DNA from: Nitrosovibrio sp. Nv4
GTDB lineage: Bacteria > Pseudomonadota > Gammaproteobacteria > Burkholderiales > Nitrosomonadaceae
DNA length: 64,000 nucleotides
Direction: 5' to 3'
NCBI RefSeq assembly: GCF_900215485.1
Contig: NZ_OCMZ01000001.1
Coordinates: forward strand, 124,001 to 188,000
A program made the position numbers and the translations under genes. Shown in pieces: positions 9,872 to 18,138 of this stretch. Below the pieces are notes generated by a model. The model was not told the origin of the DNA, searched no databases, and was given only the letters and a program-made list of their open reading frames with translations. Numbering within the stretch: position 1 is the first letter of the stretch; every line of letters begins with the position of its first letter.

Positions 9872-11209
9872 ATGAGGTTGACAGTACCGCCGTTAGAAAT
9901 AGGTGAGGATGAGGGTTTTTCGAAAGATAAGGATATCTTCAAACGTAAAGGATTTGGCGAACAACTATCAAATCTCATAGAAAATACTGACGGGGAATTG
10001 GTAATAGCATTGGATGCGCCATGGGGGGAAGGAAAAAGTACGTTCGTTAAGATGTGGCGCGGTCATCTGAAGCAAAAAGACAACGGCATTCATACCATAT
10101 ACTTTGATGCCTTTGAGAGTGATCATCAAAGCTCACCGTTTCTGGCCCTGGCTAGTGAAATATACAATTTACTTGAGAAGAAAACGGAAAAAACGCGATT
10201 TGAAAAGAAAGTGGGATCAGCACTAAAAACAATCGGAAAAGTAGGGCTTCAGGCAGGGGTCAGGATTCTTACTGGCGTCACATTGAATGAAACAACATTG
10301 GATGCTGGTACTCAGCAGGATATTGCAGCTTCAGTTTCAAATGCCACGGATAAATATATATCCGACAAGCTGAAGTTAGCATCGAAGGACAAAGTAATCA
10401 TAAAGGAATTTAAGGAATACTTAAAAGATTTACCCCCGAAACTTTCCTATAACGGAAAATCAATTGTTTTTATTATTGATGAGCTGGATAGATGCAAGCC
10501 ACCCTTCGCACTTGAAATCGTTGAAATTGTTAAGCATCTATTTGCAGTCCCTAACATAACATTTGTTCTGGTTATGAACAGAACACAATTGGAAGCATCC
10601 GTCAGAAATGAATACGGTACGGCTGATGCGTCAAAATATTTACAAAAGTTTATCAATCTTTATCTATCCCTTCCAAAAGTTCAGGTAAGCGACGAACGTA
10701 CAACCAAGGTGTACCTGAGGCACTGCGTAAAGCAAATGGAAATGGAAGGACAGACACCGAACCAAAATGAATGGATAGCGATGTTCGAAGAATTGGTGGA
10801 TCATTACAACCTGTCGCTTAGGGAAATAGAAAGATGTTTAACCAATTTTTCTTTTATTCGCAGCGGGATAGAAGGTAATTTTGCTAGTTTTTATAATTGG
10901 ATAGCAGTCTATGTATGCATCATTAAAGTCAAATACTTAGAAGAATATAATCAATTGTCATCTTCTAAAATTAGCTACATTGATTTGTTTAAAAGAACGG
11001 ATCTTACTAATTTAGTTGATAGAAACCCACAGGATAGTTCAGCGGAAAACCACAACCTGAAATGGGCGTTACGCTATTGTTTAATGGATGAAAGCGAACA
11101 TCTAAGTTTTATTGAGAGAGGACATCCTTTCGGTTCTTTGGATACTATAACCAGCAGAAATGCTATAAAAACCATATGCCAATGGTTGGATTCATTTCGA
11201 ATGAATTAG
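9872..11209 (+). CDS. KAP-family P-loop NTPase
   Basis: A 445-residue AAA-like NTPase of the KAP family (named for Kidins220/ARMS and PifA). Visible motifs: Walker A APWGEGKST (about residues 49-57), the family's YFDAFESDHQSSP segment (about 76-88), Walker B VFIIDELDRC (about 198-207), and the downstream KYLQKFINLYLSLPK (about 254-268). A Gly/Ala/Val-rich stretch between Walker A and B (about residues 112-136) is where many KAP proteins carry membrane helices; here it is at best weakly hydrophobic. KAP proteins include PifA, which excludes phage T7, and QatA of the Qat anti-phage system, but many have unknown roles. The Rap1a-like gene starts 36 bp downstream on the same strand. Codon use is AT-richer than the flanking core genes, consistent with transfer. 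Confidence 0.88.
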   Translation: MRLTVPPLEIGEDEGFSKDKDIFKRKGFGEQLSNLIENTDGELVIALDAPWGEGKSTFVKMWRGHLKQKDNGIHTIYFDAFESDHQSSPFLALASEIYNLLEKKTEKTRFEKKVGSALKTIGKVGLQAGVRILTGVTLNETTLDAGTQQDIAASVSNATDKYISDKLKLASKDKVIIKEFKEYLKDLPPKLSYNGKSIVFIIDELDRCKPPFALEIVEIVKHLFAVPNITFVLVMNRTQLEASVRNEYGTADASKYLQKFINLYLSLPKVQVSDERTTKVYLRHCVKQMEMEGQTPNQNEWIAMFEELVDHYNLSLREIERCLTNFSFIRSGIEGNFASFYNWIAVYVCIIKVKYLEEYNQLSSSKISYIDLFKRTDLTNLVDRNPQDSSAENHNLKWALRYCLMDESEHLSFIERGHPFGSLDTITSRNAIKTICQWLDSFRMN

Positions 11210-11245
11210 ATAAAATCTTATAACCAACAAAAAAATAGGTAGTTT

Positions 11246-11680
11246 GTGAAGATTTTTGCTGTAATTATTGCTGTATGGTTTTTTATCCCCACATCTGAAA
11301 CTAGCGCTTATGACTTCGCACATGAGTCAAAAAGTGGTAGCGGTTGGATGAACATGTGCGGGAAATATGGCACAGATGAATTCCTGGACACTATGTGTGA
11401 GCTTTATACAGGCGGGATTATTGAAGGTGGGATTATTGGCTATTTAAGGGAAAGACGGGATATGGCAGCCGATAAACCATTAGATAATAATCCAAATGCA
11501 ATGTTTTATTGCAAAACAAAAGACCAAACTACTAAGCAACACATACTGGTTATAAAAAAATATATAGAAGATCACCCCAAATTCCTTCATATGCCTGCGG
11601 TCATTTTGATCATTCAGGCATTATCTGAGGCTTTTCCGTACCCCTGTCAAAATAGGGGCAATGAAGAATCCGGGCAATAG
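11246..11680 (+). CDS. Exported Rap1a/Tai-like (immunity-family) protein
   Basis: A 144-residue product from a GTG start, 36 bp after the NTPase stop, so probably co-transcribed. It has a Sec signal peptide (about residues 1-21, ending TSETSA|YD). The mature part follows the cysteine and hydrophobic pattern of the Rap1a/Tai domain: CGKYGTDEFLDTMCELYTGG, then FYCKTKDQTT, then VIKKYIEDHPKFLHMPAVIL, ending ALSEAFPYPCQ. Rap1a-type proteins neutralise type VI peptidoglycan amidase effectors, but the wider domain family is also common as orphan exported proteins. No cognate effector is visible here. The family call rests on pattern memory, not a profile search. Confidence 0.65.
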   Translation: MKIFAVIIAVWFFIPTSETSAYDFAHESKSGSGWMNMCGKYGTDEFLDTMCELYTGGIIEGGIIGYLRERRDMAADKPLDNNPNAMFYCKTKDQTTKQHILVIKKYIEDHPKFLHMPAVILIIQALSEAFPYPCQNRGNEESGQ

Positions 11681-11748
11681 CGATTTTTCTGAGAAAGCTA
11701 ATCACCTATATATGATTTAGGGCTTCTTACTACCAGCAATGATAGTTT

Positions 11749-12054
11749 TCATTTATTCCGTTCTTTCTTCCATTCCTCATACCTCCTCTCATACTCAGCT
11801 TTTGGAGTCCACTTGTACCCAAAGGTAAGACTTTGAGGTTCCCCGTGTCCTTTATACTTAGAGGTATTCATCGGAATGCTGGTACTAGGCTGACTAGGTG
11901 TTGAGCTATGTATCCACGGCTTTATATGCCCCTTATCCTCACAGATCACATATTTGCTTATCGGGTCTGTGTGACAACGAACGTCAGCGTAGCTTTCTTC
12001 TACAGACATACCATACATGAAAACTACGGGTGCAATTGCTAAAAGCATTTTCAT
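11749..12054 (-). CDS. Small exported protein of unknown function (island cargo)
   Basis: A 101-residue protein. The start at 12054 is chosen because GAGG lies 9 bases upstream of it; an ATG 15 bases earlier is also possible. A Sec signal peptide (MKMLLAIAPVVFMYG... ending ESYA|DV) precedes a mature part with two cysteines about eleven residues apart (RCHTDPISKYVICEDKG), a Ser/Pro/Thr-rich middle and a highly charged C-terminus (EYERRYEEWKKERNK). No family is recognised. It is the third exported protein in the island and is convergent with the NTPase/Rap1a-like pair. Confidence 0.6.
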   Translation of the reverse strand: MKMLLAIAPVVFMYGMSVEESYADVRCHTDPISKYVICEDKGHIKPWIHSSTPSQPSTSIPMNTSKYKGHGEPQSLTFGYKWTPKAEYERRYEEWKKERNK

Positions 12055-12390
12055 CTCAGATAACCTCATTTGCGTCTGCCAAGATTAGCTATGCAATCAA
12101 CAGCAAGATCCATACTACTATATTTAATCTAAACAAATCAAGAAGATAGTGTAGAACGACTTTGATGTGTAAGAATAATCAGAATAGTGGCTGATATCCA
12201 GAATTTCCGTGAGATTTTATTTCGTTGTGATGCACTATATAGCAAAAGACCCCGCCCCCCTTGCTACCCCATGAGGGGAATATGACAAATAGAATCACAA
12301 TTCAATCACAGTGACGGCTTCCGCTGCCACATATTATTCGTTATAATTAGTACCTCTTAAAAACTAAGGTGTTGATTAGTAATAAGAAAA
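12055..12390. other. Gene-free right end of the island
   Basis: About 335 bp of AT-rich sequence between the last island gene and the right repeat. It holds one AATCACAATTC/AATCACAGTG-like pair of short repeats and the TATAAT described separately. I see no further coding potential. Confidence 0.5.
12342..12347 (+). promoter_or_regulatory. Perfect -10 hexamer upstream of intact tRNA-Leu
   Basis: TATAAT lies 48 bases before the tRNA 5' end and inside island DNA. A recognisable -35 is not obvious (TTCCGC sits 17 bp upstream). If used, the island supplies the promoter for the reconstituted tRNA, which would explain how the host kept tRNA-Leu(CAA) expression after the insertion. Confidence 0.35.
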
Positions 12391-12440
12391 CTTTGCCGGG
12401 ATGGCGGAATTGGTAGACGCACGGGACTCAAAATCCCGCG
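12391..12440. repeat. Right 50-bp direct repeat of the island (attachment-site copy)
   Basis: Identical over 50 bases to 8455-8504, and part of the intact tRNA-Leu gene. Together the two copies bound an element of about 3.94 kb from repeat start to repeat start. Confidence 0.92.
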
Positions 12441-12481
12441 ACCGCGAGGTCATGGGGGTTCGATTCCCCCTCCCGGCACCA
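12395..12481 (+). tRNA. tRNA-Leu (anticodon CAA)
   Basis: An 87-nt tRNA with acceptor stem GCCGGGA/TCCCGGC, discriminator A and encoded CCA. The anticodon stem CGGGA/TCCCG encloses the loop CTCAAAA, which gives anticodon CAA. A long variable arm (CGACCGCGAGGTCATG region) is typical of class II leucine tRNAs. The T arm GGGGGTTCGATTCCCCC is perfect. It is the integration target of the adjoining island. Confidence 0.97.
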
Positions 12482-12705
12482 AAAAGGCCTTTCAGTGAAT
12501 ATCAGAACATCCAGAGTAATGTAACGGGCTCGGGGGATTTTAAGTCCCTTGTGTTATCGATTCCCAGTTTCTTCGCCCCTTCCCCAAAATTTAGCGCATA
12601 ACGTCCTGTCTTATACCGCTTCTGACGTCCCCCAATTTCAAAAACAAACACCTCAACTGTGCTAAGATTTGTAAGTCATACCACCGGATTAATAGAAAGG
12701 TCGCT

Positions 12706-12942
12706 ATGTCGCTCAATCTGGACTCAGAGACGATCACGATCAGGTGTCCTCACTGCTCAATAATGTATGAGGAGATAATCTCGCGGCTGAAGTACGAGCC
12801 GAAGCTTTCCTGCCCAAGCTGTGAAAAGTATGTGGGTGTGAATCTTCTGGAGCTGTATACCGCGCTTGAGTCAGTTCAAAGTTCCTGTGATGCTCTCCTC
12901 CAAAAATTGGCCAACGGACCCAGCGGTAGAGGTCTGTCCTGA
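12706..12942 (+). CDS. Small zinc-ribbon-like protein, unknown function
   Basis: A 78-residue protein from ATG 12706, with a modest AAAGG ribosome-binding site 7 bases upstream. Two CxxC pairs (RCPHCSIMYEE at about 14-17 and SCPSCEKYVG at about 36-39) suggest a small zinc ribbon. The C-terminal half looks helical (LLELYTALESVQSSCDALLQ). No named family is recognised. It lies just outside the right island boundary. Confidence 0.55.
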   Translation: MSLNLDSETITIRCPHCSIMYEEIISRLKYEPKLSCPSCEKYVGVNLLELYTALESVQSSCDALLQKLANGPSGRGLS

Positions 12943-13527
12943 GCAACAAATACTGAGCAATAACAGGGCGTGATCCGCCATAAGAGGCTGACGCCCTGTG
13001 TTGCTGTGTTGTTATACGCCCGCCTTTGATGCGCCCATTCGAATAGCCGAATAACCGGAAATTCCCCATGGCGTTCCTGCCAAGCTGAGACACAAGAAAG
13101 GCCCCGCGCCCACGCGGTGCGGTCTAGCACCGTCACGGTGACGCGCAAGAAGCAGCGCCTGTCCAGGAATTTGCCATTACCAACTTGCTGGATAGGTGCA
13201 TCGATCCGAAATTCCTTACCGCTGTTTCCCTTGCTGCCGTTTTCCCTGCCTGTTTCTCCTGCTACCACGCTCGTCAATTTAGCAAAATATTCTCGTCTTT
13301 TATTCGCCATTTAATGCGACAAAGCCACGTAGTGTTTTGAAATTCTGGAAATAAACTTGACTATAAGGTAAACACTGCTATGAATAAATCTCGGAATCCA
13401 GTTGCTATTCCCGTTGGGGAATGGCGAAAGGTCAATGATGCACATAAGGCCTGTTCATGACGTCAACATTTAATGGAATTGCGAGATTAATTTGGTGCCA
13501 AATTCAAACAACAAGGAGGTCGTTATC
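12943..13527. other. Region without a supported gene
   Basis: About 585 bp. Frames exist on the minus strand (12876-13310) and as a 26-codon ATG frame at 13380-13460, but neither has a clear ribosome-binding site or a recognisable family. The GC-rich block around 13080-13145 may be a remnant of a decayed gene. Confidence 0.4.
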
Positions 13528-14298
13528 ATGAAACAGTTGCGCGCGATCGGGGTCTTTTCCGTACTGGTGGGTTTATGGGGTTTGCTTGGCCCCACCGGGA
13601 TTATTCCGGCATCCCAGGCAGAGCCGCTGAAGCCTTCCAAGACAATCAAAACGGAATACCAGTATTCCGCCAAGGTCGCTTGTTCACTGCTGTTGCCTCA
13701 TCAGGACGGCACATTGGCGCGCGGCACCTACCGCACCACGGTCAACATACATAATCCCAGCGACAAAAAAATCACCGTTGCCGCCAAGGTGGCGCTTGCG
13801 ACACAGTTTGGCTCCGAGCCCGGACCATTCGGCGTGACGCCATTCAAGGAAGCGGTTATACAGCCGGATGGGGCTGTCGGCGTAAATTGTTTTGATATTG
13901 CAGGCTACTTTTGCCCGATCGATGGAGTTTGCGTGGATTTCGCGTTTCTTGAAGGATTTCTGGTTGTGAAAAGTCCGGTACCGCTGGATGTTGTCGGCGT
14001 TTATACCGCCCGCCATACGGACGGAGATGTGGAATCCATAGATGTAGAAGCGATAGAGCCACGGAAGCTAACCGAGACAGTCAAGATTGGCGCCGAAGAG
14101 CCGGCCAAACCAGGAGGCAAGCGCGTCGATTATCCGCCCAAGGGAAGCTCCGCGTACGGCGATAAAGAACCCAAACAAATGTGTGGCGGAATCGCCGGAT
14201 TTCCCTGCCCTGAGGGCAAGAAGTGCGTGGATGACCCATCGGACAACTGCGATCCTGCCCGAGGTGGAGCCGACTGCAGCGGTATCTGTGTGAAGTAG
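13528..14298 (+). CDS. Exported cysteine-rich protein of unknown function
   Basis: A 256-residue protein. The start at 13528 is chosen over the upstream GTG-type frame because a strong AAGGAGG precedes it by about 8 bases and it gives a clean signal peptide (MKQLRAIGVFSVLVGLWG..., ending SQA|EP). The middle is beta-rich, with CFDIAGYFCPIDGVCVD, and resembles secreted domains with a jelly-roll or immunoglobulin-like fold (inference). The C-terminal ~45 residues hold seven cysteines (CGGIAGFPCPEGKKCVDD ... CDPARGGADCSGICV), like the small knottin/Kazal-like tails of some bacterial secreted proteins. Such tails need oxidation, which fits the DsbA and DsbC genes in the window. The function is unknown. 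Confidence 0.75.
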   Translation: MKQLRAIGVFSVLVGLWGLLGPTGIIPASQAEPLKPSKTIKTEYQYSAKVACSLLLPHQDGTLARGTYRTTVNIHNPSDKKITVAAKVALATQFGSEPGPFGVTPFKEAVIQPDGAVGVNCFDIAGYFCPIDGVCVDFAFLEGFLVVKSPVPLDVVGVYTARHTDGDVESIDVEAIEPRKLTETVKIGAEEPAKPGGKRVDYPPKGSSAYGDKEPKQMCGGIAGFPCPEGKKCVDDPSDNCDPARGGADCSGICVK

Positions 14299-14437
14299 CG
14301 TAGGACGATGTTGAAAAGAATTTGAGAGCGACGGGAAGTGGTAAGAATCAAGCCGGGGAATTAGATCACTGGATTGAAACCCGCTTCCAGTTGCTCACAT
14401 ATTTATTTTTGAGGGCCGATTCCTGCCGAGCGGGTGA

Positions 14438-14707
14438 TCAAACCCCTTCGGCTCCTTCATGAGCCTTTTCATAATATCGAAGATCCTTTGCGGCCTTTTT
14501 CATCTGCCGAAAAAAGACATCGTTGGATTCAGAATTGAGGTCGCCGCGGATGAAAGCAGGAAAGCAGATCTCTTTCGGATTTACCGGCAGTGTGGGCGAC
14601 CGATCCGCTTCCAGGCTGGCTTCCAGGCTAGAAAATAAATCATCCAGCTGATCGTCACATGACGGATTGCCACTTAAGCCGAACATGTCTATTAAATTTG
14701 ATTTCAT
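14438..14707 (-). CDS. Small hypothetical protein
   Basis: An 89-residue acidic protein (DQLDDLFSSLEASLEAD) with no signal peptide or transmembrane segment. It starts MKSNLIDMFGLSG at 14707, preceded by a weak AAGAAAG. It contains one short conserved-looking patch (VNPKEICFPAFIRGDL). No family is recognised. It is supported only by frame length and sensible composition. Confidence 0.45.
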   Translation of the reverse strand: MKSNLIDMFGLSGNPSCDDQLDDLFSSLEASLEADRSPTLPVNPKEICFPAFIRGDLNSESNDVFFRQMKKAAKDLRYYEKAHEGAEGV

Positions 14708-15357
14708 TATCTACGCTTTCTTACTATTGTGAGAGTAATTAAATCCGGATCGATTACATACGATTAAACGGGCTGTTTCGACATCACATCCAAACGACGC
14801 GAGCCGGGCCACGCTTGCATTTGACTACAAGTAAAATAATCGCAGCACTGGGCCAATGTTCTCACTCCTCAATGGTGGATTCTGTGCGGTACTCCACAGA
14901 CAAGGCGCGTTAAACTTGATCAGTATGGGTCAGGGTTAGATGCTGTTGATCCGATGAGCAATAGCACAAGTGGGCCACCAAAGCTGATATGCAATAGCGT
15001 GATGCGCGCCACTCGTTGATCTGGATTCCTGGTTCATCGAAACTATTGCGAAATACGATCCAGGTCGCGCCGCGGTGGCGCAAACGTACGCAGGTAGCAT
15101 GAGAGTGCTCCCGCCCAAGTTTGAAGTCTATCGAAAAGCAGGGTTCTTGTTTACTGGCCTTAACCTGACCAATAAGCTGGTAGCGCACGCAATCAAAAGC
15201 GAACCTACGCGCGGTAAAGTGGAAGGGCTGTTTAACGAAACGTCCGACCCCGGCTTTTTGTTAATACTGTCGGGATGGAAGAGAATATTGTTCGCTGATA
15301 TCGGGAACGAAGCGATAACGAGGGGGCCGAGCGCCCGTTTTCCTTGACTTGAGAACG
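14708..15357. other. Region without a supported gene
   Basis: About 650 bp. Overlapping frames of 80-92 codons run on both strands (14910-15188 minus, 15075-15347 plus, 15128-15376 minus), but none has a ribosome-binding site, signal peptide or recognisable domain, and they contradict one another. It may be decayed DNA. Confidence 0.45.
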
Positions 15358-15585
15358 TTATGACTTCTTGCGCCATTCATCACCACTTTTCTCATATTCC
15401 TTTTTTACCGCCGCCCAGGCTACTTTGTGCGCCGTCTCTTCGCGTGAGGCATGGCCTCTGCGATCATCCGGATCCTTATATTCATCCCAGGCATTATTGA
15501 AAGCCGCCCGGTATATCTCTCTGGCATGCTTCGGCAATACATTTTTGACGTTTTCAGGAAGTTCTTCTATTGTGTCGTATGGCAT
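15358..15585 (-). CDS. chaB: ChaB family protein
   Basis: A 75-residue protein with the ChaB pattern: start MPYDTIEELPENVKNVLPKHAREIY, then FNNAWDEYKDPDDRRG and AHKVAWAAVKKEYEK. ChaB was named as a regulator of the ChaA cation antiporter, but its molecular role is unclear. A strong AGGAG precedes the ATG by 7 bases. No chaA-like transporter is nearby, so it is an orphan copy. Confidence 0.88.
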   Translation of the reverse strand: MPYDTIEELPENVKNVLPKHAREIYRAAFNNAWDEYKDPDDRRGHASREETAHKVAWAAVKKEYEKSGDEWRKKS

Positions 15586-15833
15586 GACGTTTCTCCTGGA
15601 CCGCAGGTGGATGGGACGGAATTAGCGAATACCGAGCTTTTTTTGCAAGGCAAAACCGAAAAGAAGCATAAATTTAATATAGCAGACTTGCCTCAGGATG
15701 CCATTGAGCACCTCAATTCCGGATCGGTGAAAGCTTGTTTTGCTGGAGAGTTACGGCAAGCGCGGCCATTCGTCGGCTATACGCGGCATTGACAAGCAGG
15801 CGGGTAATCGGACTCAGCCGCTGAGTTGAGCTA

Positions 15834-15909
15834 TGGTAGCGAATCCCAGATTCGAACTGGGGACCAACGGATTATGATTCCGCTGCTCTAACCACTGAGC
15901 TAATTCGCC
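15834..15909 (-). tRNA. tRNA with CAU anticodon (probably elongator tRNA-Met)
   Basis: A 76-nt tRNA on the minus strand with encoded CCA. The acceptor stem is GGCGAAT/ATTCGCT (closing G-U), the D arm GCTC/GAGC, the anticodon stem GCGGA/TCCGT with loop ATCATAA (anticodon CAT), and the T stem CCCAG/CTGGG. The anticodon arm resembles elongator Met tRNAs, but the D arm and variable region also resemble tRNA-Ile2 (CAU modified to lysidine), so Ile2 is possible. It is not an initiator, since its acceptor stem is paired at position 1-72. Confidence 0.88.
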
Positions 15910-16107
15910 ACATGTTATATCGGAGGGGTTGCAATTGTGCCCTTGCAAGGCCACTCTGTCAAGATTTACAAGGGCTTGCGCATAGTATCTTCATGATCTG
16001 CAAGAGAAACCATGACTCTTGCCACCTTCAGAAACTCGGTCGGTGTGACGCCTCGAGGTCGAGGCGCAACCTCCCCCATCGATTGAAACGGTCTGTATAA
16101 TGCCTTG

Positions 16108-17277
16108 ATGAAATTCGATGTCTGTATTATTGGCGGCGGACTTGTAGGCGCAAGCCTGGCGCTTGCTCTCAAAGGCAGCGGCCTCAGGATCGCGCTGGTC
16201 GAGTCGCGCTTGCCAATTCCGCTTCCTGCCGATGATAGCTGGGACAGCAGAATTTATGCCATTAGTCCGGGCAGCGCTGGCTTTCTGCAAAACCTGGGAG
16301 TGTGGAAAGCACTCGACGAAGCTCGCATTACCCCCGTTTATAACATGGCCGTGTTTGGCGACGACAGCGCCGCACGGATCGATTTCAGCGCTTACGATAT
16401 CGGGTTCCCTGAACTGGCGTTCATCGTAGAGAATCGGCGGCTCCAAACCGCTGTGTGGGGTGCCCTCAAGCGTCAGAAAAAGTACGTCAAGATTTTCTGT
16501 CCCGCGCAATGCGCCTCGGTAACCTGGGCTGAATCTCATGCCGACTTACATCTGGATGACGGAACCACATTGGAGGCGGCCCTGATTGTAGGTGCCGATG
16601 GCCTGAATTCCTGGGTACGCGAGCAGGCCAAAATTGAGGTGGTGCGTCATTCTTATCAGCAGACGGGCGTGGTGGCAAATTTCAATACCGAGCGGAGTCA
16701 CAGAAATGTCGCCCACCAATGGTTCCGTCGGGACGGGGTGTTGGCACTGTTGCCATTGCCGGACAAGCTGGTATCCATGGTATGGTCGGCAAAGGAAGAG
16801 CGTGCGCGGGCGTTGCTTGATTTATCTGAAACGGAATTGTGCCACGAGGTCACCAATGCGTCTTACCGCGCTTTGGGCGAGTTGCAACTGGTTACACGGC
16901 CTGCCGCTTTTCCGCTGAGTTTCGTACATGTCAAGAAACTTGTGCAGCCGCGTCTTGCCCTTATCGGCGATGCTGCCCATGGCATCCACCCCCTGGCTGG
17001 ACAAGGCGTCAACCTGGGCTTGCGCGATGCACAGGAGTTGGCTTCCACTATCCTTGCGCGTGGCTTGCAGCCGGATTGTGGCGATTACCTGTTGCTTCGC
17101 CGTTATGAGCGGGCACGCAAGGAAGATATTCTGGCCCTGGAACTGGTTACCGATGGTTTACAGAAGTTGTTCGACAACACTAATCCAACGCTTGTTCGCT
17201 TGCGAAATTTGGGTTTGGGACTCACCAATCGGTTGCCCCTCATAAAGGACCGTTTGATGCAGCATGCGCTAAGCTGA
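16108..17277 (+). CDS. UbiH/UbiF/COQ6-family FAD-dependent hydroxylase
   Basis: A 389-residue flavoprotein monooxygenase, probably hydroxylating a ubiquinone precursor ring. Motifs: dinucleotide fold IIGGGLVGASLALAL (about 7-21), the DG motif VGADGLNSWVR (about 157-167), and the FAD ribityl-binding segment LIGDAAHGIHPLAGQG (about 285-300) followed by NLGLRDAQEL. The start ATG at 16108 is preferred to the adjacent TTG. Which ring position is modified (UbiH, UbiF, UbiI or UbiM type) cannot be told from sequence reading. dsbC follows on the same strand after 93 bp. Confidence 0.9.
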   Translation: MKFDVCIIGGGLVGASLALALKGSGLRIALVESRLPIPLPADDSWDSRIYAISPGSAGFLQNLGVWKALDEARITPVYNMAVFGDDSAARIDFSAYDIGFPELAFIVENRRLQTAVWGALKRQKKYVKIFCPAQCASVTWAESHADLHLDDGTTLEAALIVGADGLNSWVREQAKIEVVRHSYQQTGVVANFNTERSHRNVAHQWFRRDGVLALLPLPDKLVSMVWSAKEERARALLDLSETELCHEVTNASYRALGELQLVTRPAAFPLSFVHVKKLVQPRLALIGDAAHGIHPLAGQGVNLGLRDAQELASTILARGLQPDCGDYLLLRRYERARKEDILALELVTDGLQKLFDNTNPTLVRLRNLGLGLTNRLPLIKDRLMQHALS

Positions 17278-17370
17278 GACCAAACCAGGACTCCGTGATA
17301 AGGACATAATGACAGGCAGTTGATCAGCAACAATCAAGCGCGACAAAAATCTTACTTAAACCGGAGCCAT

Positions 17371-18090
17371 ATGATCATGCGTTTAAATCTCATTTTTCCT
17401 GCTTTATTATCATGCTTTCTTTTCAGCACGGCGTCTGCTGATGAGGCGTCCTTGAAAAAAGCGCTCCAGGCAAGTTTTCCGGGGGAGAAAATCGAAAGCC
17501 TGAAAAAAACTCCTTATCTCGGGCTATACGAAGCCGTGGTGGGTGGAGAACTGTTTTATACCGATGAAAAGGCATCGTATCTTTTCTTCGGGCATGTGAT
17601 TGACCCAAAAACAAAGGAAAGCCTGACCAGCCAGCGCTTGCAGGAGGTCAAGGACGCAAGGCGGATAGATATTGACTCTCTTCCTCTGGAACACGCGATT
17701 AAAGCGACCAAGGGTAATGGAAAGCGCAAACTCGTGGTTTTTTCCGATCCAAATTGCCCCTATTGCAAGCGTCTTGAAAAGGAACTGGCTAACGTTACCA
17801 ACGTAACCGTCTATACGCTGCTTTATCCGGTGCTTAATGGCTCGGTCCCTACCGCTACAGCGATTTGGTGTTCTCCTGACCGGCTCAAGGCCTGGGAGGG
17901 TTTCATGCTTAGCGATGTTGCCCCAACTGGAAAAACCTGCGATACGCCGATCGATACGCTCCTTAAGGCAGGACAGCAGAACGGCATAAGCGGTACCCCG
18001 ACTTTGATCTTTGCAGATGGCTCTGTAGCACCGGGGATGATTCCGGCTGAAACCATAGAAAAGAGACTGAATGCGGCATCGGCAAAATGA
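17371..18090 (+). CDS. dsbC: Periplasmic thiol:disulfide interchange protein DsbC
   Basis: A V-shaped periplasmic disulfide isomerase. The 239-residue precursor starts at ATG 17371, with GGAG 5-8 bases upstream, and has a signal peptide ending ASA|DE (about residue 21). The N-terminal dimerisation domain contains LGLYEAVVGGELFYTD. The thioredoxin-like domain has the active site CPYC (C129-C132) and the cis-proline motif GISGTPTLIFADG. Two further cysteines (IWCSPD and GKTCDTP) match the second disulfide of DsbC. It is convergent with mltA. Confidence 0.95.
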   Translation: MIMRLNLIFPALLSCFLFSTASADEASLKKALQASFPGEKIESLKKTPYLGLYEAVVGGELFYTDEKASYLFFGHVIDPKTKESLTSQRLQEVKDARRIDIDSLPLEHAIKATKGNGKRKLVVFSDPNCPYCKRLEKELANVTNVTVYTLLYPVLNGSVPTATAIWCSPDRLKAWEGFMLSDVAPTGKTCDTPIDTLLKAGQQNGISGTPTLIFADGSVAPGMIPAETIEKRLNAASAK

Positions 18091-18138
18091 CAACTGTCAG
18101 GCGCTGGATTGAATCGGGCGGCTCGGGTTTCTGATGTC

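Noticed and set aside
12401-12601. 66-codon plus-strand frame
   Set aside because: Starts inside the tRNA-Leu gene, so it is not a protein gene.
12876-13310. 144-codon minus-strand frame
   Set aside because: No ribosome-binding site, no recognisable domain, and it overlaps the zinc-ribbon gene.
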